Positions 44,182-52,506 of a stretch of 64,000 nt of DNA are shown piece by piece (within the stretch, counting starts at the first letter, position 1; each line of letters begins with the position of its first letter). The DNA is taken from assembly GCA_013284265.1 (NCBI GenBank), contig JABTBR010000004.1, positions 1-64,000 on the forward strand. Reading direction: 5' to 3'. The notes under the pieces are model-generated. The model worked only from the letters and a program-made list of their open reading frames with translations. It was not told the origin of the DNA and did not search any database. The DNA comes from Oxalobacteraceae bacterium. Lineage in GTDB: Bacteria; Pseudomonadota; Gammaproteobacteria; Burkholderiales; Burkholderiaceae_D. The position numbers and the translations under genes were made by a program.

Positions 44182-44879
44182 TCACATCAACTGCAGCCAG
44201 GTGCTCGACACGCGCGCCGGCTTCTCAACATAGCCGTCGAACGGAGTGGGCATGGGCATCATCTGCGCCTGCTCCTGTTCGAGCATATCGGCTACGCTCA
44301 AGGTTGGATATTCCGGGTGACGCAATTCACTCCATAGCGCCTTGCAGCGCTCGCCCAGCCAGGCATTGAGTTCCGCAAACGAGCAGAATTGGCGACTCTG
44401 CGCATCGGGCCAGATCCGGCGGCGGCTGTCCTGCACGTTCTTCTCGACCACGCCTTTTTCCCAACCCGAAGCGCGATTGCAGAAGTCAGAGTCGAACAGG
44501 TAGTGCGAACACATCGAGGCAAAGCGCGCATTGACGATGCGTCCCTTGACCTTGTTGACCTTGTCGACCGCCGTCTTCATGTTGTCGTAGATTCCGCGCC
44601 GGCTGACCCCGCCCAGCGCCTCGAAGGAGCGGGTGTGCGCGTCGAACAGCATCTCATGGCCCTGGCTCGGGTAAGCGGCGAGCCAGAATGCCCGGCTGGC
44701 GCATAGCTTGAGGTGCGACACCTGAATGCGCCGGTAGATGCCGCCGATAACCAGGCCTTCCTCGCTCCAGTCGAACTGGAATGCCTGACCCAGCTCGAAG
44801 GACAGCGGCACGAAGGCATGCGGCGCCTTACCCTCGGTGCCGCGCCAGTCGCGGATGAAATCGGCGACGCGGCTATAGC
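44182..44879 (-). pseudogene. IS21-family transposase (IstA) fragment
   Basis: Reading on the minus strand from 44879 gives SYSRVADFIRDWRGTEGKAP, then FVPLSFELGQAFQFDWSEE, IYDNMKTAVDKVNKVKGRIVNARF and CNRASGWEKGVVEKNVQDSRRRIWPDA. This is the rve-type catalytic core of IS21 IstA, with the DW and downstream Glu region. The helix-turn-helix N-terminus is missing, and the C-terminus breaks off after PARVSSTW into unrelated bases. IstB is absent. The right edge (TGGGTCAGTTTTCGGTCGGCG near 44880-44900) looks like terminal element sequence. The element is dead and marks a rearrangement. Confidence 0.85.
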
Positions 44880-44934
44880 TGGGTCAGTTTTCGGTCGGCG
44901 TCAACAGTCGATGACATTTCGCAAGTGGCGATGT

Positions 44935-45327
44935 ATGTCCAGCTCCGGCCCGGTTGACAGCTATGGAAAACGGCAGGATCATCGCTGGATGGAAGCCCGG
45001 CTCACGGGGTTGGAAGAGTTCGTCGCCGAGATGAAAAAGCGTCTGGGGAGGATAGAAATGCGTCTTGAGGAAATGGCTACCAAGGCTGAACTCGCCGCCT
45101 TGCAGGGGGAGATGAACAAAGGTTTCGCTGATATGGTGAAATGGGTTGTCGGTACGGCAATGGCGCTGGGGGCAACGGGTTTGACCGTAATAACTTTTGT
45201 TCTCAATAACGCCACACCGAAACCAGTCCAATCTAGCCCGGCTCCCATCATCATCTACGCACAGCCGGTCGCTGCCGCGCCAGCAAAGATGGAGTTGGCC
45301 CCCGGAGCCTTACCGTCCAAGAATTAG
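44935..45327 (+). CDS. Hypothetical coiled-coil protein with one membrane helix
   Basis: The roughly 130-residue product has a heptad-rich helix (MEARLTGLEEFVAEMKKRLG, then EMATKAELAALQGEMNKGF) ending at MVKWVV. One membrane segment (about TAMALGATGLTVITFVLNN) follows, then a Pro/Ala-rich tail. The start is uncertain: ATG 44935 or ATG 44989. No function is recognised; the layout suggests an inner-membrane-anchored oligomer. A truncated relative lies at 18669-18794 on the other strand, so the family is repeated in this genome. The stop overlaps the convergent LysR stop by four bases. Confidence 0.65.
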   Translation: MSSSGPVDSYGKRQDHRWMEARLTGLEEFVAEMKKRLGRIEMRLEEMATKAELAALQGEMNKGFADMVKWVVGTAMALGATGLTVITFVLNNATPKPVQSSPAPIIIYAQPVAAAPAKMELAPGALPSKN

Positions 45328-46277
45328 ATGGATAGCGAATGAGCTGCCGCTGTTTCCTCATGCGCCGCAAGCAAGCATTGCCGGAACGCCAGCGCGACGC
45401 GTGACGGCCTCGGCGAACCCCGCAAGATGGACACAAAATCGCATTCGTAACGAAACAGCGGCGGATTGAGCGCACGCATCTTGCCGTCCGCAACGAAACC
45501 CCGGGCATAGTGATCGGGCAAAAATCCCAGGTACTTGCCGGATAAAATCAGCGTCGCGATCGATTCCTGGTCGAAGCCGGTGGCCTTGCGCGGCAGTCTT
45601 ACCTGCTGGCTGATCTGCATATTCGGCGAGTGGTAGCCCAGCCCGGCAAACTGAAAGCCCTGTATGCCACTCCAATCGAGCGCCGCACTTTCCTGCGCGA
45701 ACAGGGGATGATGCTCACCGCAATACAAGAGCATGGTCTCGCCGAACAGCGTGTCGTAAGTCAGGCTTTCCGAACTGCGGTGGGCGGGAATGATGCCGAC
45801 CTGGAACTCGCCATCGATGACGCCGCGTTCTATCCGGTTGATGGTGGCGACGTGAAAGTTCAGCGCCACATCTGGCGCCTGTTCGGCAAACAAGGCGATC
45901 GCTGCGCTGATCTTGCAGGCCGGATTGCTGGCTGTCTTGTCGAACACGGCAATATGCAACTGGCCGCCCATGCGCTGATGGATGTCGTCAATACTGGCCC
46001 GAAAGGCGTCGGCCGAGGCCAGCAGGCGCTGGGTCTCTTGGTATATGCGTTCGCCCTCGGCGGTCAAGGCGAAGCCGGCCCGGCCGCGGCTGCACAGGGT
46101 GAGCTTGAGCCGCTCCTCCAGATCCTTCACATGCCGGCTGACGGTGGAAATCCCGATATTCAGCTCCAGCCCGGCCGCCGCCATGCTGCCGCAATCGGCC
46201 ACGCTCTTGAACACCTGCAGCAGGCGAAAATCCATATCGCTCAACTGTCCCAGCACCGCTTTCGCTTTTACTTTCAT
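45324..46277 (-). CDS. LysR-family regulator divergent from the aminotransferase operon
   Basis: The 317-residue protein has the LysR DNA-binding region (LSDMDFRLLQVFKSVADCGSMAAAGLELNIGISTVSRHVKDLEERLKL) and a ligand-binding domain with LHIAVFDKTASNPACKISAAIALFAEQAPDVAL. It is divergent across 94 bases from an omega-aminotransferase gene followed by mmsA. This gene order (LysR, aminotransferase, MmsA) recurs in beta-alanine use operons, so it is likely their activator. The gap between the two genes is AT-richer and could hold its binding site. Confidence 0.88.
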   Translation of the reverse strand: MKVKAKAVLGQLSDMDFRLLQVFKSVADCGSMAAAGLELNIGISTVSRHVKDLEERLKLTLCSRGRAGFALTAEGERIYQETQRLLASADAFRASIDDIHQRMGGQLHIAVFDKTASNPACKISAAIALFAEQAPDVALNFHVATINRIERGVIDGEFQVGIIPAHRSSESLTYDTLFGETMLLYCGEHHPLFAQESAALDWSGIQGFQFAGLGYHSPNMQISQQVRLPRKATGFDQESIATLILSGKYLGFLPDHYARGFVADGKMRALNPPLFRYECDFVSILRGSPRPSRVALAFRQCLLAAHEETAAAHSLSI

Positions 46278-46371
46278 AAATCGCTAACTAAACATTGATA
46301 GGTTGATAAATATGGAAGTGAAATTTTACCCTAGAATCGGCAACTTCCAATGCCTATAACAGGAGATGAGC

Positions 46372-47703
46372 ATGAAACAAGGAGAACTGCGCACCGACGC
46401 CGCTTGGCTGGAGGCCCACTGGATGCCGTTTTCCGGCAACCGGAATTTCAAGGCCGATCCGCGCATGATCGTCGGCGCCAAGGGTTGCTATTACACCGAT
46501 GCAGATGGGCGCCAGATCTTCGATGGCCTGTCCGGACTGTGGTGCAGCGGCCTGGGCCACGGCCACGCGAAAATCACCGAAGCGGTCAGCCAGCAGATCG
46601 CCACGCTGGACTATGCGCCGGCGTTTCAATTCGGCCACCCGCAGTCGTTCGCGCTGGCCAACCGCCTCAAGGAACTGACGCCGGCCGGACTCGACTACGT
46701 ATTCTTCACCGGCTCGGGTTCGGAGGCGGCCGATACCTCGCTCAAGATGGCGCGGGCTTACTGGCGCGCCAAGGGCCAGGCCAGCAAGACCTTGCTGATC
46801 GGCCGCGAGAAGGGCTATCACGGCGTCAACTTCGGCGGCATTTCCGTCGGCGGCATCGCCGGTAACCGCAAGAGCTTCGGCCAGGGCATTCCGGCCGATC
46901 ATCTGCCGCACACCCTGCTGGCACAGAACGCCTTTTCGCGCGGCATGCCCGAGCATGGCGTGGAGCTGGCAGACAAGCTGCTCGACCTGATCGCGCTGCA
47001 TGACGCGTCGAATATCGCGGCGGTCATCGTCGAACCGTTCTCCGGTTCAGCCGGCGTGGTCATTCCGCCGCGAGGCTATCTGCAGCGCCTGCGCGAGATC
47101 TGCACCGCCCACAACATCCTGCTGATCTTCGACGAGGTCATCACCGGCTTCGGCCGGATCGGCGCCTACACGGCGGCCCAGGCCTTCGGCGTCACGCCCG
47201 ACATCATGAACCTGGCCAAGCAGGTGACCAACGGCGCCCAGCCGCTGGGCGCGGTGCTGGCATCGAAGGATATCTACGACACCTTCATGGCGCAGGGCGG
47301 TCCCGACTATATGGTCGAGTTCGCGCATGGCTACACCTATTCGGCCCATCCGGTCGCCTGCGCGGCGGGACTGGCGGCACTCGACGTGCTGGTGGGTGAA
47401 CAGATGATAGAGCGGGTGCAGGCGCTGGCGCCGCACTTCGAGCAGGCCGTGCACAGCCTCAAGGGCAGCAAGCACGTCACCGATATCCGCAACATCGGCC
47501 TGGCTGCCGGCCTGTCGATCGCCGCGCTGCCCGGCGAGCCGGCGCGCCGTCCCTACGAGATCGCCATGAAGTGCTGGCAGAAAGGCTTCTACGTGCGCTA
47601 CGGCGGCGACACCATCCAGCTCGCGCCGCCGTTCATCGCCGAGAAGGACGAGATCGACCGCCTGGTCTGCGCCCTGGGCGACGCCCTCCACGAAACCGCT
47701 TAA
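46372..47703 (+). CDS. Class III omega-amino acid:pyruvate aminotransferase
   Basis: The 443-residue PLP enzyme has the class III pattern: DGLSGLWCSGLGHGH, FFTGSGSEAADTSLKMARAYW, LLIFDEVITGFGRIGAYTAAQAFGVTPDIMNLAKQVTNGAQPLGAV with the Schiff-base Lys283, and PDYMVEFAHGYTYSAHPVACAAGL. It moves the terminal amino group of beta-alanine or similar amines to pyruvate, giving malonate semialdehyde. Start 46372 follows GGAG by six bases; an ATG two codons upstream is also possible. The mmsA gene 24 bases later can process the product, supporting the beta-alanine assignment. Confidence 0.92.
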   Translation: MKQGELRTDAAWLEAHWMPFSGNRNFKADPRMIVGAKGCYYTDADGRQIFDGLSGLWCSGLGHGHAKITEAVSQQIATLDYAPAFQFGHPQSFALANRLKELTPAGLDYVFFTGSGSEAADTSLKMARAYWRAKGQASKTLLIGREKGYHGVNFGGISVGGIAGNRKSFGQGIPADHLPHTLLAQNAFSRGMPEHGVELADKLLDLIALHDASNIAAVIVEPFSGSAGVVIPPRGYLQRLREICTAHNILLIFDEVITGFGRIGAYTAAQAFGVTPDIMNLAKQVTNGAQPLGAVLASKDIYDTFMAQGGPDYMVEFAHGYTYSAHPVACAAGLAALDVLVGEQMIERVQALAPHFEQAVHSLKGSKHVTDIRNIGLAAGLSIAALPGEPARRPYEIAMKCWQKGFYVRYGGDTIQLAPPFIAEKDEIDRLVCALGDALHETA

Positions 47704-47727
47704 ATCTACACAACAGGAAACGCACAC

Positions 47728-49236
47728 ATGAAATCCGATTACATCGTCGGCCACCTGATCGACGGGAAAATGGTCAGCGGCACCGGCAAATCGCAAGACG
47801 TCTACAACCCGGCCACCGGCGCGGCCCAGAAGCGCGTGCTGCTGGCCGACCAGAAGACGGTCGAACTGGCCATCGCCTCGGCCCAGGCCGCCTTCCCGGC
47901 CTGGCGCGCGACGCCGCCGCTCAAGCGTGCCCGCGTCATGAGCCGCCTGAAGCAATTGCTGGAACAGAACGCCGAGCAGATCTGCCAGCTGATCACCGCC
48001 GAACACGGCAAAGTCCTCAGCGATGCGATGGGCGAGCTGCAGCGCGGTATCGAAAACGTCGAATACGCCAGTTATGCGCCGGAACTGCTCAAAGGCGAAC
48101 ACAGCAAGAACGCCGGTCCGGGCATCGACTCATGGAGCGAGATGCAGCCGCTTGGCGTGGTGGCCGGCATCACCCCGTTCAATTTCCCGGCGATGGTGCC
48201 GCTGTGGATGTGGCCGCTTGCCATCGCCTGCGGCAATACCTTCGTGCTCAAGCCCTCGGAACGCGACCCCTCGTCGACCTTGCTGATCGCCCAGCTGGCG
48301 CTGGAAGCGGGCTTGCCGCCTGGTGTGCTGAATGTGGTGAACGGCGGCAAGGAGGCCGTCGGTACGCTGCTGAGCGATCCGCGCGTGCAGGCGGTCAGCT
48401 TCGTCGGCTCGACCCCGATTGCCGAATATGTCTACGCCACCGGCACCGCCCATGGCAAGCGGGTGCAGGCGCTGGGCGGCGCCAAGAATCACGCCATCGT
48501 CATGCCCGATGCCGACCTGCCGATGGCGGTCAGCGCGCTGATGGGCGCGGCCTACGGCTCCTGCGGCGAGCGCTGCATGGCCATTCCGCTGCTGGTGGCG
48601 GTGGGCGACGCGACAGCCGACGCGCTGATCGCCGGTCTCAAGGCCGAGATCGCGAAGATGCGGGTCGGGCCGGGCACCGATGCCAGCAACGACATGGGGC
48701 CGCTGGTCACGCGCGAACACTTTGAGAAGGTGCGCGGCTATGTGGAAGAGGGCGTGGCCGGTGGCGCGACGCTGGTGGTCGATGGGCGCAAGGTGGCCGT
48801 GCCGGAGGGTTACGAGGATGGGTACTATCTTGGCCCCTGCCTGTTCGACCACCTGACGCCTTCCATGAAGATTTATCAGGAGGAGATCTTCGGACCGGTG
48901 CTGGGCGTGGTGCGGGTCAACTGCCTGCAGGAGGCGATGGATCTGATCGATGCGCACGAATATGGCAACGGCACTTGCATCTTCACCCGCGATGGCGAGG
49001 CGGCGCGCTACTTTAGCGACAATATTCAGGTTGGCATGGTGGGGGTGAATGTGCCCTTGCCGGTGCCGGTGGCTTATCACTCCTTCGGTGGATGGAAGCG
49101 CTCGCTGTTTGGGGATCTGGGCGTGTATGGGCCGGATGGGGTGCGGTTTAATACCCGGCGCAAGACGATTACGCAGCGCTGGCCATCGGCTGGCGTGCGT
49201 GAAGGCGCGGTGTTCAGCTTCCCTTCGAATCAGTAA
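47728..49236 (+). CDS. mmsA: Methylmalonate/malonate-semialdehyde dehydrogenase (CoA-acylating)
   Basis: The 502-residue aldehyde dehydrogenase is of the CoA-dependent MmsA class. Signs are GDATADALI, ERDPSSTLLIAQLALEAGLPPGVLNVVNGG and the active site YGSCGERCMAIP with catalytic Cys283. It lacks the general-base Glu of hydrolytic family members at the usual site (QALGGAKNHAIVMPDADL). It turns (methyl)malonate semialdehyde into acetyl- or propionyl-CoA and CO2 with NAD. It forms an operon with the aminotransferase. Length is standard. Confidence 0.95.
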   Translation: MKSDYIVGHLIDGKMVSGTGKSQDVYNPATGAAQKRVLLADQKTVELAIASAQAAFPAWRATPPLKRARVMSRLKQLLEQNAEQICQLITAEHGKVLSDAMGELQRGIENVEYASYAPELLKGEHSKNAGPGIDSWSEMQPLGVVAGITPFNFPAMVPLWMWPLAIACGNTFVLKPSERDPSSTLLIAQLALEAGLPPGVLNVVNGGKEAVGTLLSDPRVQAVSFVGSTPIAEYVYATGTAHGKRVQALGGAKNHAIVMPDADLPMAVSALMGAAYGSCGERCMAIPLLVAVGDATADALIAGLKAEIAKMRVGPGTDASNDMGPLVTREHFEKVRGYVEEGVAGGATLVVDGRKVAVPEGYEDGYYLGPCLFDHLTPSMKIYQEEIFGPVLGVVRVNCLQEAMDLIDAHEYGNGTCIFTRDGEAARYFSDNIQVGMVGVNVPLPVPVAYHSFGGWKRSLFGDLGVYGPDGVRFNTRRKTITQRWPSAGVREGAVFSFPSNQ

Positions 49237-49261
49237 AGCCAAGGAGCCGGCGGCGGCCGTT

Positions 49262-49326
49262 AAAACCCAAGGCGCACCCCTGGGGTCTGACCCGCCGGGT
49301 CAGACCCCGGCTCTTTGCCGTGGGTT
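49262..49326. repeat. Intergenic palindromic repeat, copy 4 (short form)
   Basis: Short form in the reverse orientation to copies 1 and 3: AAAACCCAAGGCGC, then GGGGTCTGACCC/GGGTCAGACCCC, then CTCTTTGCCGTGGGTT. It lies 25 bases after mmsA, where it may end transcription. The rest of the 350-base gap (49327-49588) is first GC-rich without features and then AT-rich, with the inverted repeat at 49489-49522. Confidence 0.85.
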
Positions 49327-49488
49327 CGGAAATGCGCCGCCGGCCCGCTGAGTCGGCGTTTTCGATGACTTAAAAGCATTAAACCAAGTCCGCCCGATCC
49401 AGCCCGGCCAGCAATGGCCGCGGCTGCCTGCGCGCCTTCGTTTGCCGGCCTTAGTCGCCGTCACAAAACGAACAAAAGTTCAACAATT

Positions 49489-49522
49489 CCCATAATTTTT
49501 TCCGTTTCAGTCAAATTATGGG
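49489..49522 (+). promoter_or_regulatory. Inverted repeat upstream of the nine-gene operon, candidate operator
   Basis: Arms CCCATAATTT and AAATTATGGG are perfect reverse complements with a 14-base spacer. They stand 67 bases upstream of the first start codon in an AT-rich stretch. No regulator gene adjoins the operon. The site may bind a dimeric repressor or activator, or form a hairpin; it has no T-run to act as a terminator. Confidence 0.55.
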
Positions 49523-49588
49523 TTACTATTTTTCAAAACCCGACGAAAAGATCGGTTTATTTCACGAAACAAAAAAGGAGCACAAGCA

Positions 49589-50794
49589 ATGGCAAAGAAG
49601 GCAATCATTTCCATCCTGGGTGGCGCGGGCATGATGGGGCAGGGCATCATCCGTGACCTGCTGTCCGAGCGCAGCATCATCGACATCGAGGAGGTGCGCC
49701 TGTTCGACAGCAACCGTGAACGCATGACGGCGCTGCGCGCGGAACTCGACGATTCCCGTCTGACCCTGCATGGCCTGGACGTGGCCGATCCACAGGCGCT
49801 GGCCCGCGCGCTGGCAGGATCCGACATATGCGTCAACTCCGTGCCGACGCTGGCCGGGCACCAGATGGCGATCTTCGAGGCCGCGCTCACGGCCGGCGTG
49901 GACTACGTCGATCTGGGCGGCCTGGGCACCTTCACCGTCAAGCAGCTGCAATGGCAGGAACGCTTCCGTGCCGCCGGCCTGGTGGCGGTGCTGGGTGTGG
50001 GCGCCGATCCCGGCATGTCGAATGTGATCTGCCGCGCCGTGGCCGATGAACTGGACGAAGTCGACAGCATCAATCTGTACTGGGCCGCGACCCTGACCGG
50101 AGCGGAAAATCCGGTGCTGGTGCCGCCGTACAGCGTCTCGACCGTGCTGGCTGAATATGCCCATCCCTGCCTGCAGTTCCTCGACGGCCGGCATGTGGAA
50201 TGCGCGCCGCAAACCGGCGTGGAGACCATCGACCTGCCGGCGCCATGGGGCCGCTGCGAGTTCATGTACTCGATCCATTCCGAGCAGTTGACCGTGCCGT
50301 TGGCCGACGGCATCCGCGAAAAGGGCATCAAGGAATTTACCTGGAAGCTGCACCTGCCGAACCGCGAGCACGAGGCCTGGGTGGGCCTGGTCAAGGCCGG
50401 CTTCGGCGATGTCGACCGCCCGGTGGTGGTCAATGGCGTGTCGGTGCAGCCGCTCGATGTGCTCAACGCCGTCATCCAGCGCAATATCGCCGAGAACCAG
50501 CACCGCATCCCGCAGCAGCAAAGCCACGAGATCCACTTCGCGGTCGGCCGTGGCCGGGTCGGCGGCAAGCCTGCGATGGCGCGCTGCCAGGTGATCGTGC
50601 GTCCGAACGCGATGTATGACGGTTATGTGGACGCGGCCACCTCGATGAACGCTTCGATCGCGGTGCAGCTGATGCTGAGCGAGCCGCGCCGCCCGGGGGT
50701 GTACGCACCGGAGGCCTACTTCAATGTGAACAGCTATTTCCGCGAAGCGGAGAAGCGCCACTTCGACATCAGCATGACGCGCGATATCGGCTGA
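49589..50794 (+). CDS. Saccharopine dehydrogenase-like NAD(P)-binding oxidoreductase
   Basis: The 401-residue protein has a Rossmann N-terminus, IISILGGAGMMGQGIIRDLLSE, with RLFDSNRERMTAL. The conserved ADICVNSVPTLAGHQM-like loop (here SDICVNSVPTLAGHQMAIFEAAL) and VDYVDLGGLGTFTVKQL, GVGADPGMSNVICR follow. The C-terminal alpha/beta domain is typical of saccharopine or carboxynorspermidine dehydrogenase relatives. It could form or cleave a secondary amine between an amino acid and an aldehyde or keto acid. The substrate is unknown. AAAAAAGGAGC precedes the ATG. It is first in the nine-gene run. Confidence 0.82.
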   Translation: MAKKAIISILGGAGMMGQGIIRDLLSERSIIDIEEVRLFDSNRERMTALRAELDDSRLTLHGLDVADPQALARALAGSDICVNSVPTLAGHQMAIFEAALTAGVDYVDLGGLGTFTVKQLQWQERFRAAGLVAVLGVGADPGMSNVICRAVADELDEVDSINLYWAATLTGAENPVLVPPYSVSTVLAEYAHPCLQFLDGRHVECAPQTGVETIDLPAPWGRCEFMYSIHSEQLTVPLADGIREKGIKEFTWKLHLPNREHEAWVGLVKAGFGDVDRPVVVNGVSVQPLDVLNAVIQRNIAENQHRIPQQQSHEIHFAVGRGRVGGKPAMARCQVIVRPNAMYDGYVDAATSMNASIAVQLMLSEPRRPGVYAPEAYFNVNSYFREAEKRHFDISMTRDIG

Positions 50795-50812
50795 TAGGGC
50801 AGGGGAGAACAC

Positions 50813-52306
50813 ATGCGTAACCTGCTTTATATCGACGGGGCCTTCGTTGAACCGGCCGGCGGTGGCTTTATGGACGTGATCGACCCGGCCACCGAGGAAC
50901 GCTACGCGCAGGCGGCATCGGCCAGCTGTGCCGACGTCGAGGCGGCGGTGGCCGCCGCGCGGCGCGCCTTCGACCATGGCCCCTGGCCGCGCATGCCGGC
51001 CGTGGAACGGGCCGCGATGCTGCGCAGCGTGGCGGCCGCCATCCGCGCCGACCTGGAAGAACTGGCCTGGCTGGAAATGCGCGACAACGGCAAGCCGCTG
51101 AAGGAGGCGCGCTGGGACATCAGCGACGCAGCCTACTGCTTCGAGTACTACGCCGGTGTCGCCGAGGAGGCCGCAGCCGAGGGCGACGTGGTGCAGGACG
51201 TGGGCGACGAGCGCTTCCACTGCCGGGTGCGCAAGGAGCCGGTCGGTGTGGTGGGCGCCATCACGCCATGGAATTTTCCGCTGCTGATGGCGGCGTGGAA
51301 GGTGGCGCCGGCGCTGGCGGCCGGCTGCTGCGTGGTGCTCAAGCCTTCCGAGCTTTGTCCGATGAGCTGTGGGGCCTTGGCGCGCTATCTGCACCAGGCC
51401 GGCGTGCCGGCGGGCGTGTTCAATCTGCTGACGGGACTGGGCCAGGCGGCCGGCGCGCCGCTGAGCGCCCACCCCGGCGTGGACAAGCTGGCCTTCACCG
51501 GTTCGCAGGCCACCGGCACCCGGATCATGCAGGCGGCGGCGCGCGATATCCGCACCGTCAGCCTGGAGCTGGGCGGCAAGTCGCCCTTCATCGTGTTCGC
51601 CGATTGCGATCTCGATAAGGCGGTGGAGTGGATACAGTTCGGCGTGTTCTGGAACCAGGGCCAGATCTGCTCGGCCACTTCGCGCCTGCTGGTCGAGCGG
51701 CCCGTCTACGAGGCCTTGCTGGACCGGCTCAGAAGGGCGGCCCAGCGCATGGTGCTCGGACCGGGCGACCGCGAGGGCGTGCAGATGGGACCTATCGTCT
51801 CGGCCACGCAGCAACGCCGGGTACTGGAAGGGATAGAACGGGGCCGCGCCAGCGGCGCGCGCCTGGTCACGGGCGGCGGCTGCCCGGCGCACCTGACGCG
51901 CGGCTATTTCGTCGAGCCGACCATCTTCGCCGACGTTCCGGTCGACAGCTGGATCTGGCGCGAGGAAGTGTTTGGCCCGGTGCTGTGCGTGCGTCCCTTC
52001 GATACCGAGGAGGAGGCGGTGGCGCTGGCCAATGACAGCCGCTTCGGCCTGGCCGGCGCGGTGATGTCGGACGACCTGGAACGCTGCGACCGGGTCGCCG
52101 GTGCGCTGCGCGCGGGCGTGGTGTGGATCAACTGCTCGCAGCCGACCTTTACCCAGCTGCCCTGGGGCGGCTACAAGGCCTCGGGCATCGGCCGCGAGCT
52201 GGGACGGCATGGCTACGAGGCCTTCCTGGAGGTCAAACAGATCACCCGTTTCGACTTCGGTAGCGACTGGAACTGGTACCAGTCGGCGGCGGAGCCGAGT
52301 AAATAA
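50813..52306 (+). CDS. NAD(P)-dependent aldehyde dehydrogenase (betaine/aminoaldehyde type)
   Basis: The 497-residue enzyme has all ALDH landmarks: GAITPWNFPLLMAAWKVAPALAAGC, Glu252 in SLELGGKSPFIV, catalytic Cys286 in FWNQGQICSATSRL, and EEVFGPVLCVRPF. The sequence style is of betaine-aldehyde and omega-aminoaldehyde dehydrogenases. It would oxidise an aldehyde, plausibly made by the amine oxidase of this cluster, to the acid. It begins 18 bases after the saccharopine-dehydrogenase-like gene, so they form one transcript. Exact substrate unknown. Confidence 0.93.
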   Translation: MRNLLYIDGAFVEPAGGGFMDVIDPATEERYAQAASASCADVEAAVAAARRAFDHGPWPRMPAVERAAMLRSVAAAIRADLEELAWLEMRDNGKPLKEARWDISDAAYCFEYYAGVAEEAAAEGDVVQDVGDERFHCRVRKEPVGVVGAITPWNFPLLMAAWKVAPALAAGCCVVLKPSELCPMSCGALARYLHQAGVPAGVFNLLTGLGQAAGAPLSAHPGVDKLAFTGSQATGTRIMQAAARDIRTVSLELGGKSPFIVFADCDLDKAVEWIQFGVFWNQGQICSATSRLLVERPVYEALLDRLRRAAQRMVLGPGDREGVQMGPIVSATQQRRVLEGIERGRASGARLVTGGGCPAHLTRGYFVEPTIFADVPVDSWIWREEVFGPVLCVRPFDTEEEAVALANDSRFGLAGAVMSDDLERCDRVAGALRAGVVWINCSQPTFTQLPWGGYKASGIGRELGRHGYEAFLEVKQITRFDFGSDWNWYQSAAEPSK

Positions 52307-52457
52307 TCAACTTTATGTGGTTTTGCAACTCAGATTTACAACGCTGTACAAAAAACGCTTAGGAACCTGAATCTTTATTCGGTATATTTGTTGGAGTTGT
52401 CTATACATCGCAATTGCAAGTCACTGAGTGAAGATTCAGCTTATTACATTAAAAAGT

Positions 52458-52482
52458 GTCCTGCCGGAATCCCGGCCAGGAC
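52458..52482 (+). promoter_or_regulatory. Hairpin in the leader of the DUF1329 gene
   Basis: GTCCTG-CCGG, loop AATC, CCGG-CCAGGAC forms a GC-rich stem with one bulged base, ending 24 bases before the start codon. The 200-base gap before it is AT-rich with a TATACA at 52402-52407, a weak -10 candidate. It may give the envelope genes their own transcript; the hairpin could stabilise that RNA. Confidence 0.4.
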
Positions 52483-52506
52483 GCACCCAAGATCAGATTG
52501 GAGACT

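Noticed and set aside
44389-44706. Plus-strand open frame across the transposase relic
   Set aside because: It mirrors IstA codons and shows no family pattern.
49562-52210. 882-codon open frame opposite the saccharopine-dehydrogenase-like and aldehyde dehydrogenase genes
   Set aside because: The plus-strand genes have full catalytic motifs; the opposite frame is a composition artefact with repetitive Arg/His/Ala residues.
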